Positions 1 to 8,161 of a stretch of 64,000 bases of DNA are shown one piece after another (positions within the stretch are counted from its first letter, which is position 1; each line of letters starts with the position of its first letter). The translations under genes were made by a program, and so were the position numbers. The stretch spans positions 1-64,000 of the forward strand of contig CAYFXE010000004.1 of the NCBI GenBank assembly GCA_964347035.1, read 5' to 3'. The notes under the pieces were generated by a model, which made no database searches, was not told the origin of the DNA, and saw only the letters and a list, made by a program, of their open reading frames with translations. The stretch is from CAYFXE01 sp964347035 (GTDB lineage: Bacteria; Acidobacteriota; Aminicenantia; Aminicenantales; Aminicenantaceae).

Positions 1-2339
1 ATCTGCTATCGCCGGGCAGGAAAGCTCTATATCAAGTCCAGTTGTATAACTGTCTTCTACTGTTAAAGATGAACCATCATGATTGAGCACGTAAACGTTC
101 ATATCCTTGCTTCCAATGACTATCTCCAATGTTCCGTCTCCGTCCACATCTGCTATCGCCGGGGAAGACTTTATCTCATGCCCAGTTGTATAACTCGCTT
201 CCACTGCTAAAGATGAGCCATTGTGACTGAACACATAAACTTTATAATCCTTGCTTCCAATGACTATTTCCAATGTTCCGTCTCCGTCCACATCTGCTAT
301 CGCCGGTGAGGAAAACTCTATATCATGTCCGGTTGTATAACTATCTTCAAATGAAAGGCTTGTTGACCTGTCCACAAATTGATTATTTACCCACGCCTCA
401 ATTGTAATGACATCCGTAATATTCAAACTCGCATCATTCCCGCAATCGATTTTATCATCCATCCCGTCAAACTCATCAGCACCATTTATCTTTCCTGTTG
501 TTGCCTCATCACCATCATAATTTTGTGGTGTTCCGTCGTTATTGTTTGAAGTAGAATCATATCTCGTTCCAGTTCCTCCATCGCTTAAATGCCACACACC
601 CACATAGTTTGAATCCCAAACATTTTCAACATCCTGCCCATCAGTTGCCCCGGAATTGCCGTAGTAAGTCCATATATAGTCAGTCGAGCTTGAACCATCG
701 ATTTGCGGGACTCTTACCCAGATATAGCTATCACCATTATAGTTTCAGTCGTGTCATCACTATCAACAAACCGGATATCTCTGCCATCACTTTCACAATG
801 AGAATAATCGAAGTTTGCAGGAGTAAGTTTTACCAATACAGGAAAATCTATCAAATTTTCGCTCTGACCACTGTTATCAAAAGTAAGTTTCTTCCGGTAT
901 TTCCAGCCTGTACCATACCAAGCTATTTTAAACTCAAGTTTTTCTAAATCATCTAGATATGTTTTATTCTCTCGGTTGGAAAAGAATGAATCTTCCTCCT
1001 CAGAAGAGATTTCTGCCATATTCCTCCTGTCGAAAACGGCATCACGTTTTGAAATCGGATTAAAGCTTTTTTCAACGAGTATTGGTTCCTCAATCCTCTC
1101 TCCAAAATCATTGGCTGAGCTCCAGCCGGTTTGATCATAACCATATATCCAGAAATCCCAAAAATAACTACCTTCTTCAACGTAATCCACCTCTGATTTC
1201 TGGATCGCTGCCCAGCTCCAGTCATGGCTGTTTCTATACCCGACTACATTCCAATGGGTATAATCTGGACTGAGGTGAATTATAGAAATACTTCCGTGTT
1301 TTCCAGACGCGCCCCAGAAGTTATCTAATAAATCATGGGAGATATATTCATCCCCGTCCATACTGCCCAGGATGTTCTGAACGTTGAATAAACTAACAGC
1401 ATTGACGCTAGTAGCCAAAAAAGCTGTGTTAAAACAGCTCCTGTTCTTCGCTCGAATCCCAAATACTTCGGGCCAATCTCTGCTGGGATGGGGAAGAGTA
1501 AAGCCTGGAGAAACAACCCATGTTTTATTCAGCCTTGTTCTGGCTTCGTGTCCGTTGGAAACATAGTAAAACGTGTAGCCATAAGCTTGAAAGGCAACAG
1601 GATCATCGAATGTTTCCGGCTCTTTGTGAAATTTTATCTGATAACGAACAGGGCCTCCCGTGATGAGAACATCTGCACTGCCATTGACTCTAGGTTTTTC
1701 GCTGGAGTCTTCACTGAACACTCTGTCTTTTGTTGTGAATCCGAGATAAGAAACCTCACCATCAAGGAGAGGATTCCCGTAGGGTGGCTTTAAATAGCAA
1801 ATTCGTGCGTTTCTTTCATCAATCCTGGCCACTTCGTATTCCAGACCCATAATCTTGTAGATGACTGAAACATGACTTCCCTGGGGCAAAACCAAAATCC
1901 CGCCGTCTTCCATCGTCTTGTAATAGCCGGGAGGAGACTTGGAGCCGTTTTCTAATACGTCAAAATATACAAAGTATGTTTTTACTGTATCTGCTTCCAT
2001 TCTACCGGTGAGCCAAATGACTTCCGATGAAATCGGATCAAACTGAGAGAGCACCTCTCTGGGGGCTTCACTCTGATCTATGATTCTTATGGAGTTTGGA
2101 TCCAAATTGCCTGATATGCCCCGAGAAGAAAGAAGCATGGCGAAGTCGATCGTCAATTCAACAGGTTCATCATCTCTAGCAAGATGGCCGCTGTATACTT
2201 TTACTTTTATCCTATAATGCCAATCTGTATCCCACCAATCCGAGGATTCTGAGTCGGACAGAGCTTGGATGTTTTGCAATCTGAACAACGAGACTAGCAG
2301 AAATGCTGCTATCATCATCAGAGAAAGTTTCTTCTTCAT
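1..2339 (-). CDS. Secreted DUF2341 / LamG-like / FG-GAP repeat protein, frameshifted, 3' end outside window
   Basis: Large predicted exported protein running off the left edge. Residues 1-26 form a Sec signal peptide (MKKK plus a hydrophobic core). DUF2341-like domains lie near residues 35-140 (WDTDWHYRIKV) and from about 470 (GWKYRKKLTF). The first frame closes at 714, but from about 747 leftwards the next frame is open to base 1. It completes the second DUF2341 domain (DSYIWVRVPQIDG), then shows the start of a LamG/concanavalin-like domain (VGVWHLSDG...ITIEAWVN), then FG-GAP/VCBS-type units with the calcium-loop-like motif PAIADVDGDG, spaced 144 and 147 bp. A one-base indel near 741-747 therefore breaks the gene; it may be real or a sequencing error. 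The LamG part stops after about 60 residues and runs straight into the repeats. Probably a cell-surface or secreted adhesion/carbohydrate-binding protein; the ligand is unknown. Confidence 0.75.
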
Positions 2340-2383
2340 TGATCCTTAATCCTAGAATAGATAAATCATTTATTTCAGTTAGT

Positions 2384-2935
2384 TTAAAAGGAGTAACCGA
2401 CTCCTATTCCTGTTCTCCATCCTCCTAATTTTATAGTTTCATCATGAGGTCTAGCATCGGCATTGACATATCTTACGTTTAGGTCAATATAAAATCTCCT
2501 GCCTAAAGTTATGTAGGTCCCTGCATCATAATGGAATCCTGTGGTCGAATCTGAGGTGTTTCCCAGGCTTACTTTCTCTTTAAAAAAGAAAAAATCAACC
2601 CCAACCCCAAGATACGGATTGAAAATACTTATTTTTATAGGTTTGACCCTCATCCCCGCGACTATTGGTATTATGGAAAATTTAATTTCTTCTCCGGTGA
2701 GTGACATTTCGCCTTTGTCTCCGAAATAGTCGATCTCACCCCTAAGTTCGAAAATCTTAATCAAATCATAGCTGATAAATCCCCCGACCATAAAGCTACC
2801 TGAGCCGTAGACATCTTTATATACAGAATCAGCCACAACATAATATCCGCCTGATCCCCCCAGTCTAAATCCCTCTGCCGATGCTAATATTGCGAGGTAA
2901 AGCAGAGTTAAAGTGATAATAGATATTTTCTTCAT
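2384..2935 (-). CDS. Outer-membrane beta-barrel protein
   Basis: 183 aa. Residues 1-20 are a signal peptide (MKKISIITLTLLYLAILASA). The rest is Gly/Tyr/Phe-rich with alternating hydrophobic residues, for example GGYYVVADSV and RFYIDLNVRYV, and it ends in GVGYSF, the terminal Phe typical of barrels recognised by the BAM complex. The size fits an eight-stranded OmpA/OmpW-like barrel. It lies 44 bp downstream of the start of the DUF2341 gene's reading direction and is read in the same direction. No specific family is recognised; function could be structural or small-molecule uptake. The start is the ATG directly before the signal peptide, with a GGAGC-like ribosome site just upstream (minus strand AATGAGGAGCAAATG). 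Confidence 0.75.
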   Translation of the reverse strand: MKKISIITLTLLYLAILASAEGFRLGGSGGYYVVADSVYKDVYGSGSFMVGGFISYDLIKIFELRGEIDYFGDKGEMSLTGEEIKFSIIPIVAGMRVKPIKISIFNPYLGVGVDFFFFKEKVSLGNTSDSTTGFHYDAGTYITLGRRFYIDLNVRYVNADARPHDETIKLGGWRTGIGVGYSF

Positions 2936-3296
2936 TTGCTCCTCATTTTTTCATATCAATAAAATGACTGTTTTTTTATAAATAAAGAAAATTTATATTA
3001 AGATATAGAATACTTCTTCTTTTTCGTCTTTTTCGGTTTAGATTTTAAGCGTTTTAGCTTTCCTTTCCGGCTTTCTCAATAATAATATTAAAGATGAGAC
3101 TATAACTCATACAATCCTCTATTGGGGTGATTTTGAGTATGATTTTCACTCATCACCAGAGGTTAGTAATCTCTCCTCTTTTTAGGAATTTAAATGTGAG
3201 GTATCGAGGATCAGGAGCCAGGTTTGAGGCTTAAGAAATATCTATTTTCTTCTGTTTTGTGGAGATTAATTCGTGGATAAAAGACACAAAAAGAAC
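2936..3296. other. Intergenic stretch with two adjacent hairpins
   Basis: No gene is supported. AT-rich DNA near 2940-3000 could hold a promoter for the beta-barrel gene. A simple hairpin occurs at 3094-3110 (ATGAG/CTCAT). A bulged 15-bp hairpin occurs at 3116-3162: CCTCT + GGTGAT + GAGT pairing with ACTC + ATCACC + AGAGG. Neither is followed by a T-run on the minus strand, so neither is a clear intrinsic terminator for the ABC operon upstream. Confidence 0.4.
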
Positions 3297-4676
3297 TTAC
3301 TTTTTTTCTTTTTCTTCGTTTTCCTGAGGCACATCTTCGGCTTTTTTCCAGTCTTTTAATTCTTTGGGGAAATCTTCGAGGAAGGCGGAGTCGACCTGGA
3401 ATAAATAATCGAATCGGGCGTTTTTGACCACGACTGTTTTTCCTTCTTCGTCTTCGGTTCCGATAAAGACAGTGATTTCCTTTGTCTTCTCTTCGTCTTC
3501 CTCGACCCAAATTATGACCTCAGCCTGAGGAATATCCAGCCCATAATCTTTTAGCTCGAGCGGAGAATCGATAAACTCTTTGGCTTCCAGACTTTCGATC
3601 TTACGGATGAAGCTTTCGATCTTTTCCTTGTCTGCATCTTCCTTCGCTGGAGACTCAAAATGCCAATTATCTTCTTCGTCCTTGGTCAAGGACCAATCGA
3701 TCTCACCCTTTTTGATATGAATCTTGTTTGCTTCCCAGGTGTAAAAATCTGCAACTTCTTTGTCTCTTAAATCTTCGGGTTTCTTATCCAGGTCAGTCAG
3801 AATTTTATCTTCGACTGTGATGATTTTGGAGGAAAGAGAAGTTGTGGCATACACGGTATCTTCCTCCTTATGCAGGAAAAACGTCACTTCTTTATTTTCC
3901 AGAGGCATATCCACTGTGATTTCGTAATCGGGATTATCCAATCCGTATTTTTTGATCTCCTCTTCCTTTTTTTCCTCTGAGACGAACTCCTTGGCCTTTA
4001 AATTAGAAAGAGAATACAGGACATCGTTAATCTTACTCTCTTGAACAAGAGCCTCCACAGGCCTTTTCAGGAACCACTCCTCGTCTTTCTGAAGAGCCCT
4101 CCACTGAATTTCCTTTGCTCTCAGTTTGATCCCTTTCGCATCATCTGTTTCGAACAAAAAAATATCTTTCAGCCGGAAATCAAACACACTTTTCTCCATC
4201 AGGCTCTTGAGAGAGCTGGGGACGAGAACGACTCGTGTCTCGTCCTCTCTTTTAGCAAAAAACGTGTTGTCCAAAGGATTTTCTGAGCCGATCAGTATCT
4301 TTACCGGCTGATCCTTATCCCTGTAATGAAGAGTGATCTCTTTCTGAGCGATCCTGTATTTATCGAGATCCTCTGGAACCTCTTCCACGACTCGTTCAAT
4401 CCGCAGCTGAGAAAAATCATCAGCGATGCGGTTCACTTCGTACTTGTCGGCCTTGGCTTCCAAAGGTTGCGTGATGAGCCAATCCTCTTTATCTCGCTGG
4501 AAGATTATGGTTTCGTCTTCTTTCTTGAATTCGATCTTCTGGACATCCTCAGAGGTAAGATCAACCAGCATTTCATCGATCTCCTCTTCGCCTTTTCCTT
4601 TGATTTCGAAAAAATAGACAAAAACGAATACGACGATAAAGACCACGAAAAGAATTAGAGTTGTTTTGAGTTTCAC
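3297..4676 (-). CDS. DUF4340 domain protein, last gene of Gld-type ABC operon
   Basis: 459 aa. One N-terminal membrane anchor (residues 5-24, TLILFVVFIVVFVFVYFF), then a periplasmic, highly charged region with repeated units built round 'W.l..P..a.ad...v' (DWLITQPLEAKAD, EWFLKRPVEALV, DNWHFESPAKEDAD). This matches DUF4340, which commonly sits beside GldG/GldF-like ABC components. The start overlaps the GldG-like gene by 4 bp (ATGA), so translation is coupled. The C-terminus is Lys/Glu-rich. Known of the family: location next to ABC exporters/gliding-type systems; its biochemical role is not established. Inferred: a periplasmic accessory subunit of the transporter. Confidence 0.8.
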   Translation of the reverse strand: MKLKTTLILFVVFIVVFVFVYFFEIKGKGEEEIDEMLVDLTSEDVQKIEFKKEDETIIFQRDKEDWLITQPLEAKADKYEVNRIADDFSQLRIERVVEEVPEDLDKYRIAQKEITLHYRDKDQPVKILIGSENPLDNTFFAKREDETRVVLVPSSLKSLMEKSVFDFRLKDIFLFETDDAKGIKLRAKEIQWRALQKDEEWFLKRPVEALVQESKINDVLYSLSNLKAKEFVSEEKKEEEIKKYGLDNPDYEITVDMPLENKEVTFFLHKEEDTVYATTSLSSKIITVEDKILTDLDKKPEDLRDKEVADFYTWEANKIHIKKGEIDWSLTKDEEDNWHFESPAKEDADKEKIESFIRKIESLEAKEFIDSPLELKDYGLDIPQAEVIIWVEEDEEKTKEITVFIGTEDEEGKTVVVKNARFDYLFQVDSAFLEDFPKELKDWKKAEDVPQENEEKEKK

Positions 4677-6331
4677 AGCGACCGCCTCCTCACCCAGATG
4701 GAGATTCCGGTAATCAAAACAGCAAGAGGCAAGATGAGGATAGACACAAAGAAGATCATGCGCCCCTGCGAAGGACTGAGCTGGATTGTTCTCGCAGACT
4801 GGGTCTTGGGTGAAATCGAGATCAAATCCGCCTCCTCAGTCATCCAGTTGACAGTGTTCAGGAAGAAATTCCCGTTCCCGGAAAGATTGTAGTAGGTGTT
4901 CGAGGCAAAATCGGAATCGCCAAAGACAGCGATTCGCCCTTCTCTCTCGGGATGCATCTCTTCTGGTTTTTCCTCCTCAGGCATGGATTCTTCCTTTTTT
5001 TCCTTTCTCTCTTTTTTTGGTTCCTCTGCCTTCTCCTCTTCGCCTTTTTCTTTTTCCTGCTCAGGTGTTTCTTTTTCTTGTTCCTCATCTTGCTCTTTGT
5101 ACTTTATGGTCGCCACAGCGGCGAGAGAAATAGGCCCAGCTTTGTCTTTATCTTTATCGAAAGAGACCTCCCTCTCATCAAGCTGACGTTCTGCCCAGGA
5201 ATTCCCGCTGCTTTTTGCCAGGACTTCAGCAGAGACGCCCTCGGGCATTTCTTCGATCTTCTCGACAGATCGGGCATACGGAAAGAAGGTGGCATACCGG
5301 AAATTTTCGGTGATGGCATGGGATTCATACTCACTGACCACGGGCATGAAGTAGTCTCCTCCCAAAAGCCGCGAAACGGTATCGACCACCAAATCCTCCT
5401 CGAGCTGGATGCCAAACTCCGCTAAATACGGGACGAGCCCAGGCGAGTTCTGAGGATCTACCATGAAAAAGACTCGGCCGCCGGCTCGGATATAATTCTT
5501 GATTGTCTCCAGTTCATTGGGCAGGAGATTTTTTTCGGGACCAGGGACGATGAGAAGTGCACAATCATCCGGAAAAGTCTCCGAAAGCGCCAGAGTGATT
5601 GTTTTGACCTCATAGGCCAGTTTTTCCAGCTCCTGCTTAGCCAGAGAATAGCCTCTTTCCGCTGTCTCCTCGATACTGGCTTCTCCATGACCCTCGAGAA
5701 AATACACGATTTTTTTCTGCTCACGGGAAATCTTGATGATGGCGTTGGTGATATCCTCTTCGCTCGTGGAAGTAATGCGGCTGTCCTTCTCGCCGCTTTC
5801 GAAGATCGTGGTCCCATCCTCTGAAATACCGTATCTGCGGACCATTCCTGGATTCTTATCGGGGTCGATAAATTCATACTTTAATTTTTTGGAGTGGTAG
5901 GCATAGATTTCCATCAGATGTTCCATGCCGGCCCGTCCGAAATTGCCTTCTCTGTAAAAGCAGGTAATTTTCACATCCTGCTTGAGATTTTTTAGCACCT
6001 TGACCGATTGGTCGGAGAGACTGTGGAGCTTGGATTCGGTAAAATCGATACGGTAATGATTGTTGGCCAGAAAATAGTTAACCAGCACCAAAATACCCAA
6101 CACCAGGATGATAATCAGGAATAGGTTGCTCGAGTAGAGGAAGGATTTTCGCTTGAAGCTCTGTTTGAGAACGGAAACGTTGAGATACATATAGACCACC
6201 AGAGCAACAATACCGATAAGGCCTAGGACAAGAGCGATCGTTTTCTTGTAAGGCCAGATTCTGAGCGAAACCAGGGCCAGAAAAATCAAACCCAGGGCTA
6301 TGTAATTTAAATACTTTTTGATCGTTTCCAT
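4673..6331 (-). CDS. GldG-like ABC transporter auxiliary protein
   Basis: 552 aa. Three N-terminal membrane segments (about residues 10-25, 30-50, 68-88), then a large periplasmic domain of the 'ABC-type uncharacterised transport system' kind (VNYFLANNHYRIDFTESKLHSLSDQS..VLKNL). A segment at about 255-300 (LLIVPGPEKNLLPNELETI, GGRVFFMVDP) matches the GldG/IFT52-like fold. A final membrane segment lies near 525-545. Unusual: residues about 410-465 are a Glu/Lys-only low-complexity stretch inserted before the conserved GRIAVFGDSDFASN motif. It is translationally coupled to DUF4340 (4-bp overlap) and lies 3 bp after the permease gene. Inferred role: partner of the GldA/F-like ABC pair at the inner membrane. 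Confidence 0.85.
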   Translation of the reverse strand: METIKKYLNYIALGLIFLALVSLRIWPYKKTIALVLGLIGIVALVVYMYLNVSVLKQSFKRKSFLYSSNLFLIIILVLGILVLVNYFLANNHYRIDFTESKLHSLSDQSVKVLKNLKQDVKITCFYREGNFGRAGMEHLMEIYAYHSKKLKYEFIDPDKNPGMVRRYGISEDGTTIFESGEKDSRITSTSEEDITNAIIKISREQKKIVYFLEGHGEASIEETAERGYSLAKQELEKLAYEVKTITLALSETFPDDCALLIVPGPEKNLLPNELETIKNYIRAGGRVFFMVDPQNSPGLVPYLAEFGIQLEEDLVVDTVSRLLGGDYFMPVVSEYESHAITENFRYATFFPYARSVEKIEEMPEGVSAEVLAKSSGNSWAERQLDEREVSFDKDKDKAGPISLAAVATIKYKEQDEEQEKETPEQEKEKGEEEKAEEPKKERKEKKEESMPEEEKPEEMHPEREGRIAVFGDSDFASNTYYNLSGNGNFFLNTVNWMTEEADLISISPKTQSARTIQLSPSQGRMIFFVSILILPLAVLITGISIWVRRRSL

Positions 6332-6334
6332 TTT

Positions 6335-7102
6335 TCACCTCCACCGCCGCGATTGAATCACTGAATGGGTGAGAAAAAGACCAAGAAAGGCGAAACTTAT
6401 ATAATAGACGACATCGGTCGTATCCAGGATGCCTTTGGTCATATCGTCAAAATGCTGGAAAATCGAAAGATAGTTGAGCACGGATTTCCATATCCCGCCG
6501 GCTGAATAGGAGGCCCAGTTCAGGATCCAGAAGAGAAGAAGCGCCCCAAAAGTGAGGATGGCCGAGACGATTTGGTTCTCGGTGAGGGAAGAGAAAAAGA
6601 TACCGATAGCGATAAACGCCGCTCCCATCAGGAACAAACCGAAATAGCCGTTAAGGATAGGCACAGCTTCAGGGTTACCGTAGGCAAATGTAAAGATCGA
6701 GAGCACTCCCGTAAGAACAAGCATTACCAACAGCACAAAGAGCGCGGCAAAATATTTCCCCAGGATAATCTGGTTGATTGATATGGGAGAGGTATAAAGG
6801 AGCTCGTCAGTATTTACCTTCTTTTCCTCGGAAAAAAGGCGCATGGTCAAAAGCGGAACCATCAACAGGAGAATGATCGAGATGTTATGGAAAAGAGGGG
6901 AGTAGACCATCTGGTTGATATTAAGCTGCTGATAATAGTAGGGATTGCGAGCCATCTGCATGGATTGGGAGTTAAACCACCAGAGGAGGTTGTAAAAGAA
7001 GAATCCCACCAAGACCAAGAAGACAGTGATCACCACGTAGGCTATGGGTGAGGTGAAGTATGTCTTGACTTCTTTCTTGCATATCGCCCATATATTTTTC
7101 AT
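6335..7102 (-). CDS. GldF-like ABC transporter permease
   Basis: 255 aa. Six predicted membrane helices (about 18-38, 70-88, 108-130, 140-160, 168-190, 225-245). The opening MKNIWAICKKEVKTYFTSP, with a cytoplasmic amphipathic elbow before the first helix, and the motif RLFSEEKKVNTDELLYTSPI are characteristic of the ABC-2 / GldF / NosY permease family. The start overlaps the ATPase stop by 4 bp. With the ATPase and GldG-like protein it should form an exporter or gliding-type complex; the substrate cannot be told from sequence. Confidence 0.88.
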   Translation of the reverse strand: MKNIWAICKKEVKTYFTSPIAYVVITVFLVLVGFFFYNLLWWFNSQSMQMARNPYYYQQLNINQMVYSPLFHNISIILLLMVPLLTMRLFSEEKKVNTDELLYTSPISINQIILGKYFAALFVLLVMLVLTGVLSIFTFAYGNPEAVPILNGYFGLFLMGAAFIAIGIFFSSLTENQIVSAILTFGALLLFWILNWASYSAGGIWKSVLNYLSIFQHFDDMTKGILDTTDVVYYISFAFLGLFLTHSVIQSRRWR

Positions 7103-8025
7103 TGTTCCACTCCTCCTGAGATGACCTTGAGGTAGAGGTCTTCGATGTTCATGGCCAGAGGTCGCATCTCAATAAGCCCCAATTCCTTGTCGACGATGAA
7201 CCGGGTGATGTTCTCTCTTATGTCTTTCCCTTTGGGCCATTCGATGGTGAATCCGTCATCTTCTTGTTCGACGTGATCCACATCTGGAATTTTCTTCAGC
7301 AGAGAGGTAGTTTCTTTATCTGCATTGGCGAGCCGGATGAATAAGCCTTCCTTTACTCTGAAGGAAGCGGTCAGTTCCTCCAAGGAGCCAGAGGCCATGA
7401 GCTGGCCTTCGTTTATAATGACAACACCGTCACAGGTTTGAGTGACTTCGGCCAGGATGTGGGTAGAGAGCATGATCGTCCGCTCCCCTTTGAGGGATTT
7501 AATGAGCTTCCGGATTTCGATGATTTGGGCTGGGTCGAGCCCGATCGTAGGCTCATCGAGGATGAGAACCTGAGGATCGTGGATGAGTGCCTGGGCTATC
7601 CCTACCCGCTGCTTGAACCCGCGTGAAATGTTCCGGATGAGCCTTCCTCGTACGGAATCAAGACCGCTTATTTCAATGGCTCTATCCACGGCTTCTTGTC
7701 GGCGGGCGGAAGAGATCTGTTTGATCTCAGCCACAAAATGCAGGAAGGATTGGACCTTCATCTCGGAGTAGAGTGGCAGGTTTTCTGGAAGGTAGCCGGT
7801 GATTTTTTTAACCTCGTTCGGCTGTTCAAAGACATCGAATCCGGCTACTTGAGCCTTCCCGTCTGTGGCAGGGAGGTATCCTGTGAGGATTCTCATCGTG
7901 GTGGTCTTGCCTGCGGCATTCGGACCGAGAAGCCCCCATATGGTTCCCGCCTCGACCTTGAAGCTCAGATCATCCACAGCTACCAAATTACCGTATTTTT
8001 TGATGAGATTGTCAACTTCAATCAT
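7099..8025 (-). CDS. ABC transporter ATP-binding protein (GldA/CcmA-like)
   Basis: 308 aa. Walker A GPNAAGKTTTMRIL at about 34-47, signature region ISRGFKQRVGIAQAL at about 137 (SRGFKQR in place of LSGGQ-type), Walker B LILDEPTIGLDP and switch His in STHILAE. The C-terminal 90 residues form the extension usual in ABC-2 exporter ATPases (ANADKETTSLLKKIPDVDHVEQED). First gene of the four-gene operon ATPase-permease-GldG-DUF4340. It energises the neighbouring permease. The Walker A has Ala where many have Gly (GPNAAGKT), which is common in this subfamily. Substrate unknown. Confidence 0.92.
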   Translation of the reverse strand: MIEVDNLIKKYGNLVAVDDLSFKVEAGTIWGLLGPNAAGKTTTMRILTGYLPATDGKAQVAGFDVFEQPNEVKKITGYLPENLPLYSEMKVQSFLHFVAEIKQISSARRQEAVDRAIEISGLDSVRGRLIRNISRGFKQRVGIAQALIHDPQVLILDEPTIGLDPAQIIEIRKLIKSLKGERTIMLSTHILAEVTQTCDGVVIINEGQLMASGSLEELTASFRVKEGLFIRLANADKETTSLLKKIPDVDHVEQEDDGFTIEWPKGKDIRENITRFIVDKELGLIEMRPLAMNIEDLYLKVISGGVEQ

Positions 8026-8053
8026 TTTGGACTCCTTTTTCTGGAAGTGACGA

Positions 8054-8103
8054 CTGGATTCCTGCTACCTGCTTCTGCAGGCACATGTCCTGCAGGAATG
8101 ACA
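8054..8103. repeat. Palindromic extragenic repeat (CTGGATTCCTGC family), copy 1
   Basis: CTGGATTCCTGC at 8054-8065 pairs with GCAGGAATGACA at 8092-8103, and a second small stem CCTGC/GCAGG (8068-8081) sits inside. The same ends recur at 18998-19025. It lies between argS and the ABC operon. This type of 'GGATTCC...GGAATGACA' palindrome is a common extragenic repeat in bacteria. Confidence 0.65.
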
Positions 8104-8161
8104 GCTCAATTCGATGATCCATAAATATTTAATCCGAAGAAAATGTTCTTCTCTTTCTTTC

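Noticed and set aside
1..330. CRISPR-like direct repeats
   Set aside because: The 144/147-bp units are translated FG-GAP repeats in an open frame, not spaced array repeats.
2996..3075. Lys-rich minus-strand mini-frame (KPKKTKKKKYSIS)
   Set aside because: It has no start codon and is closed by a stop 25 codons upstream; at most a decayed gene end.
4952..5425. 157-residue plus-strand hydrophobic frame
   Set aside because: It is the antisense of the Glu/Lys-rich part of the GldG-like gene, whose reverse complement naturally reads as Phe/Leu.
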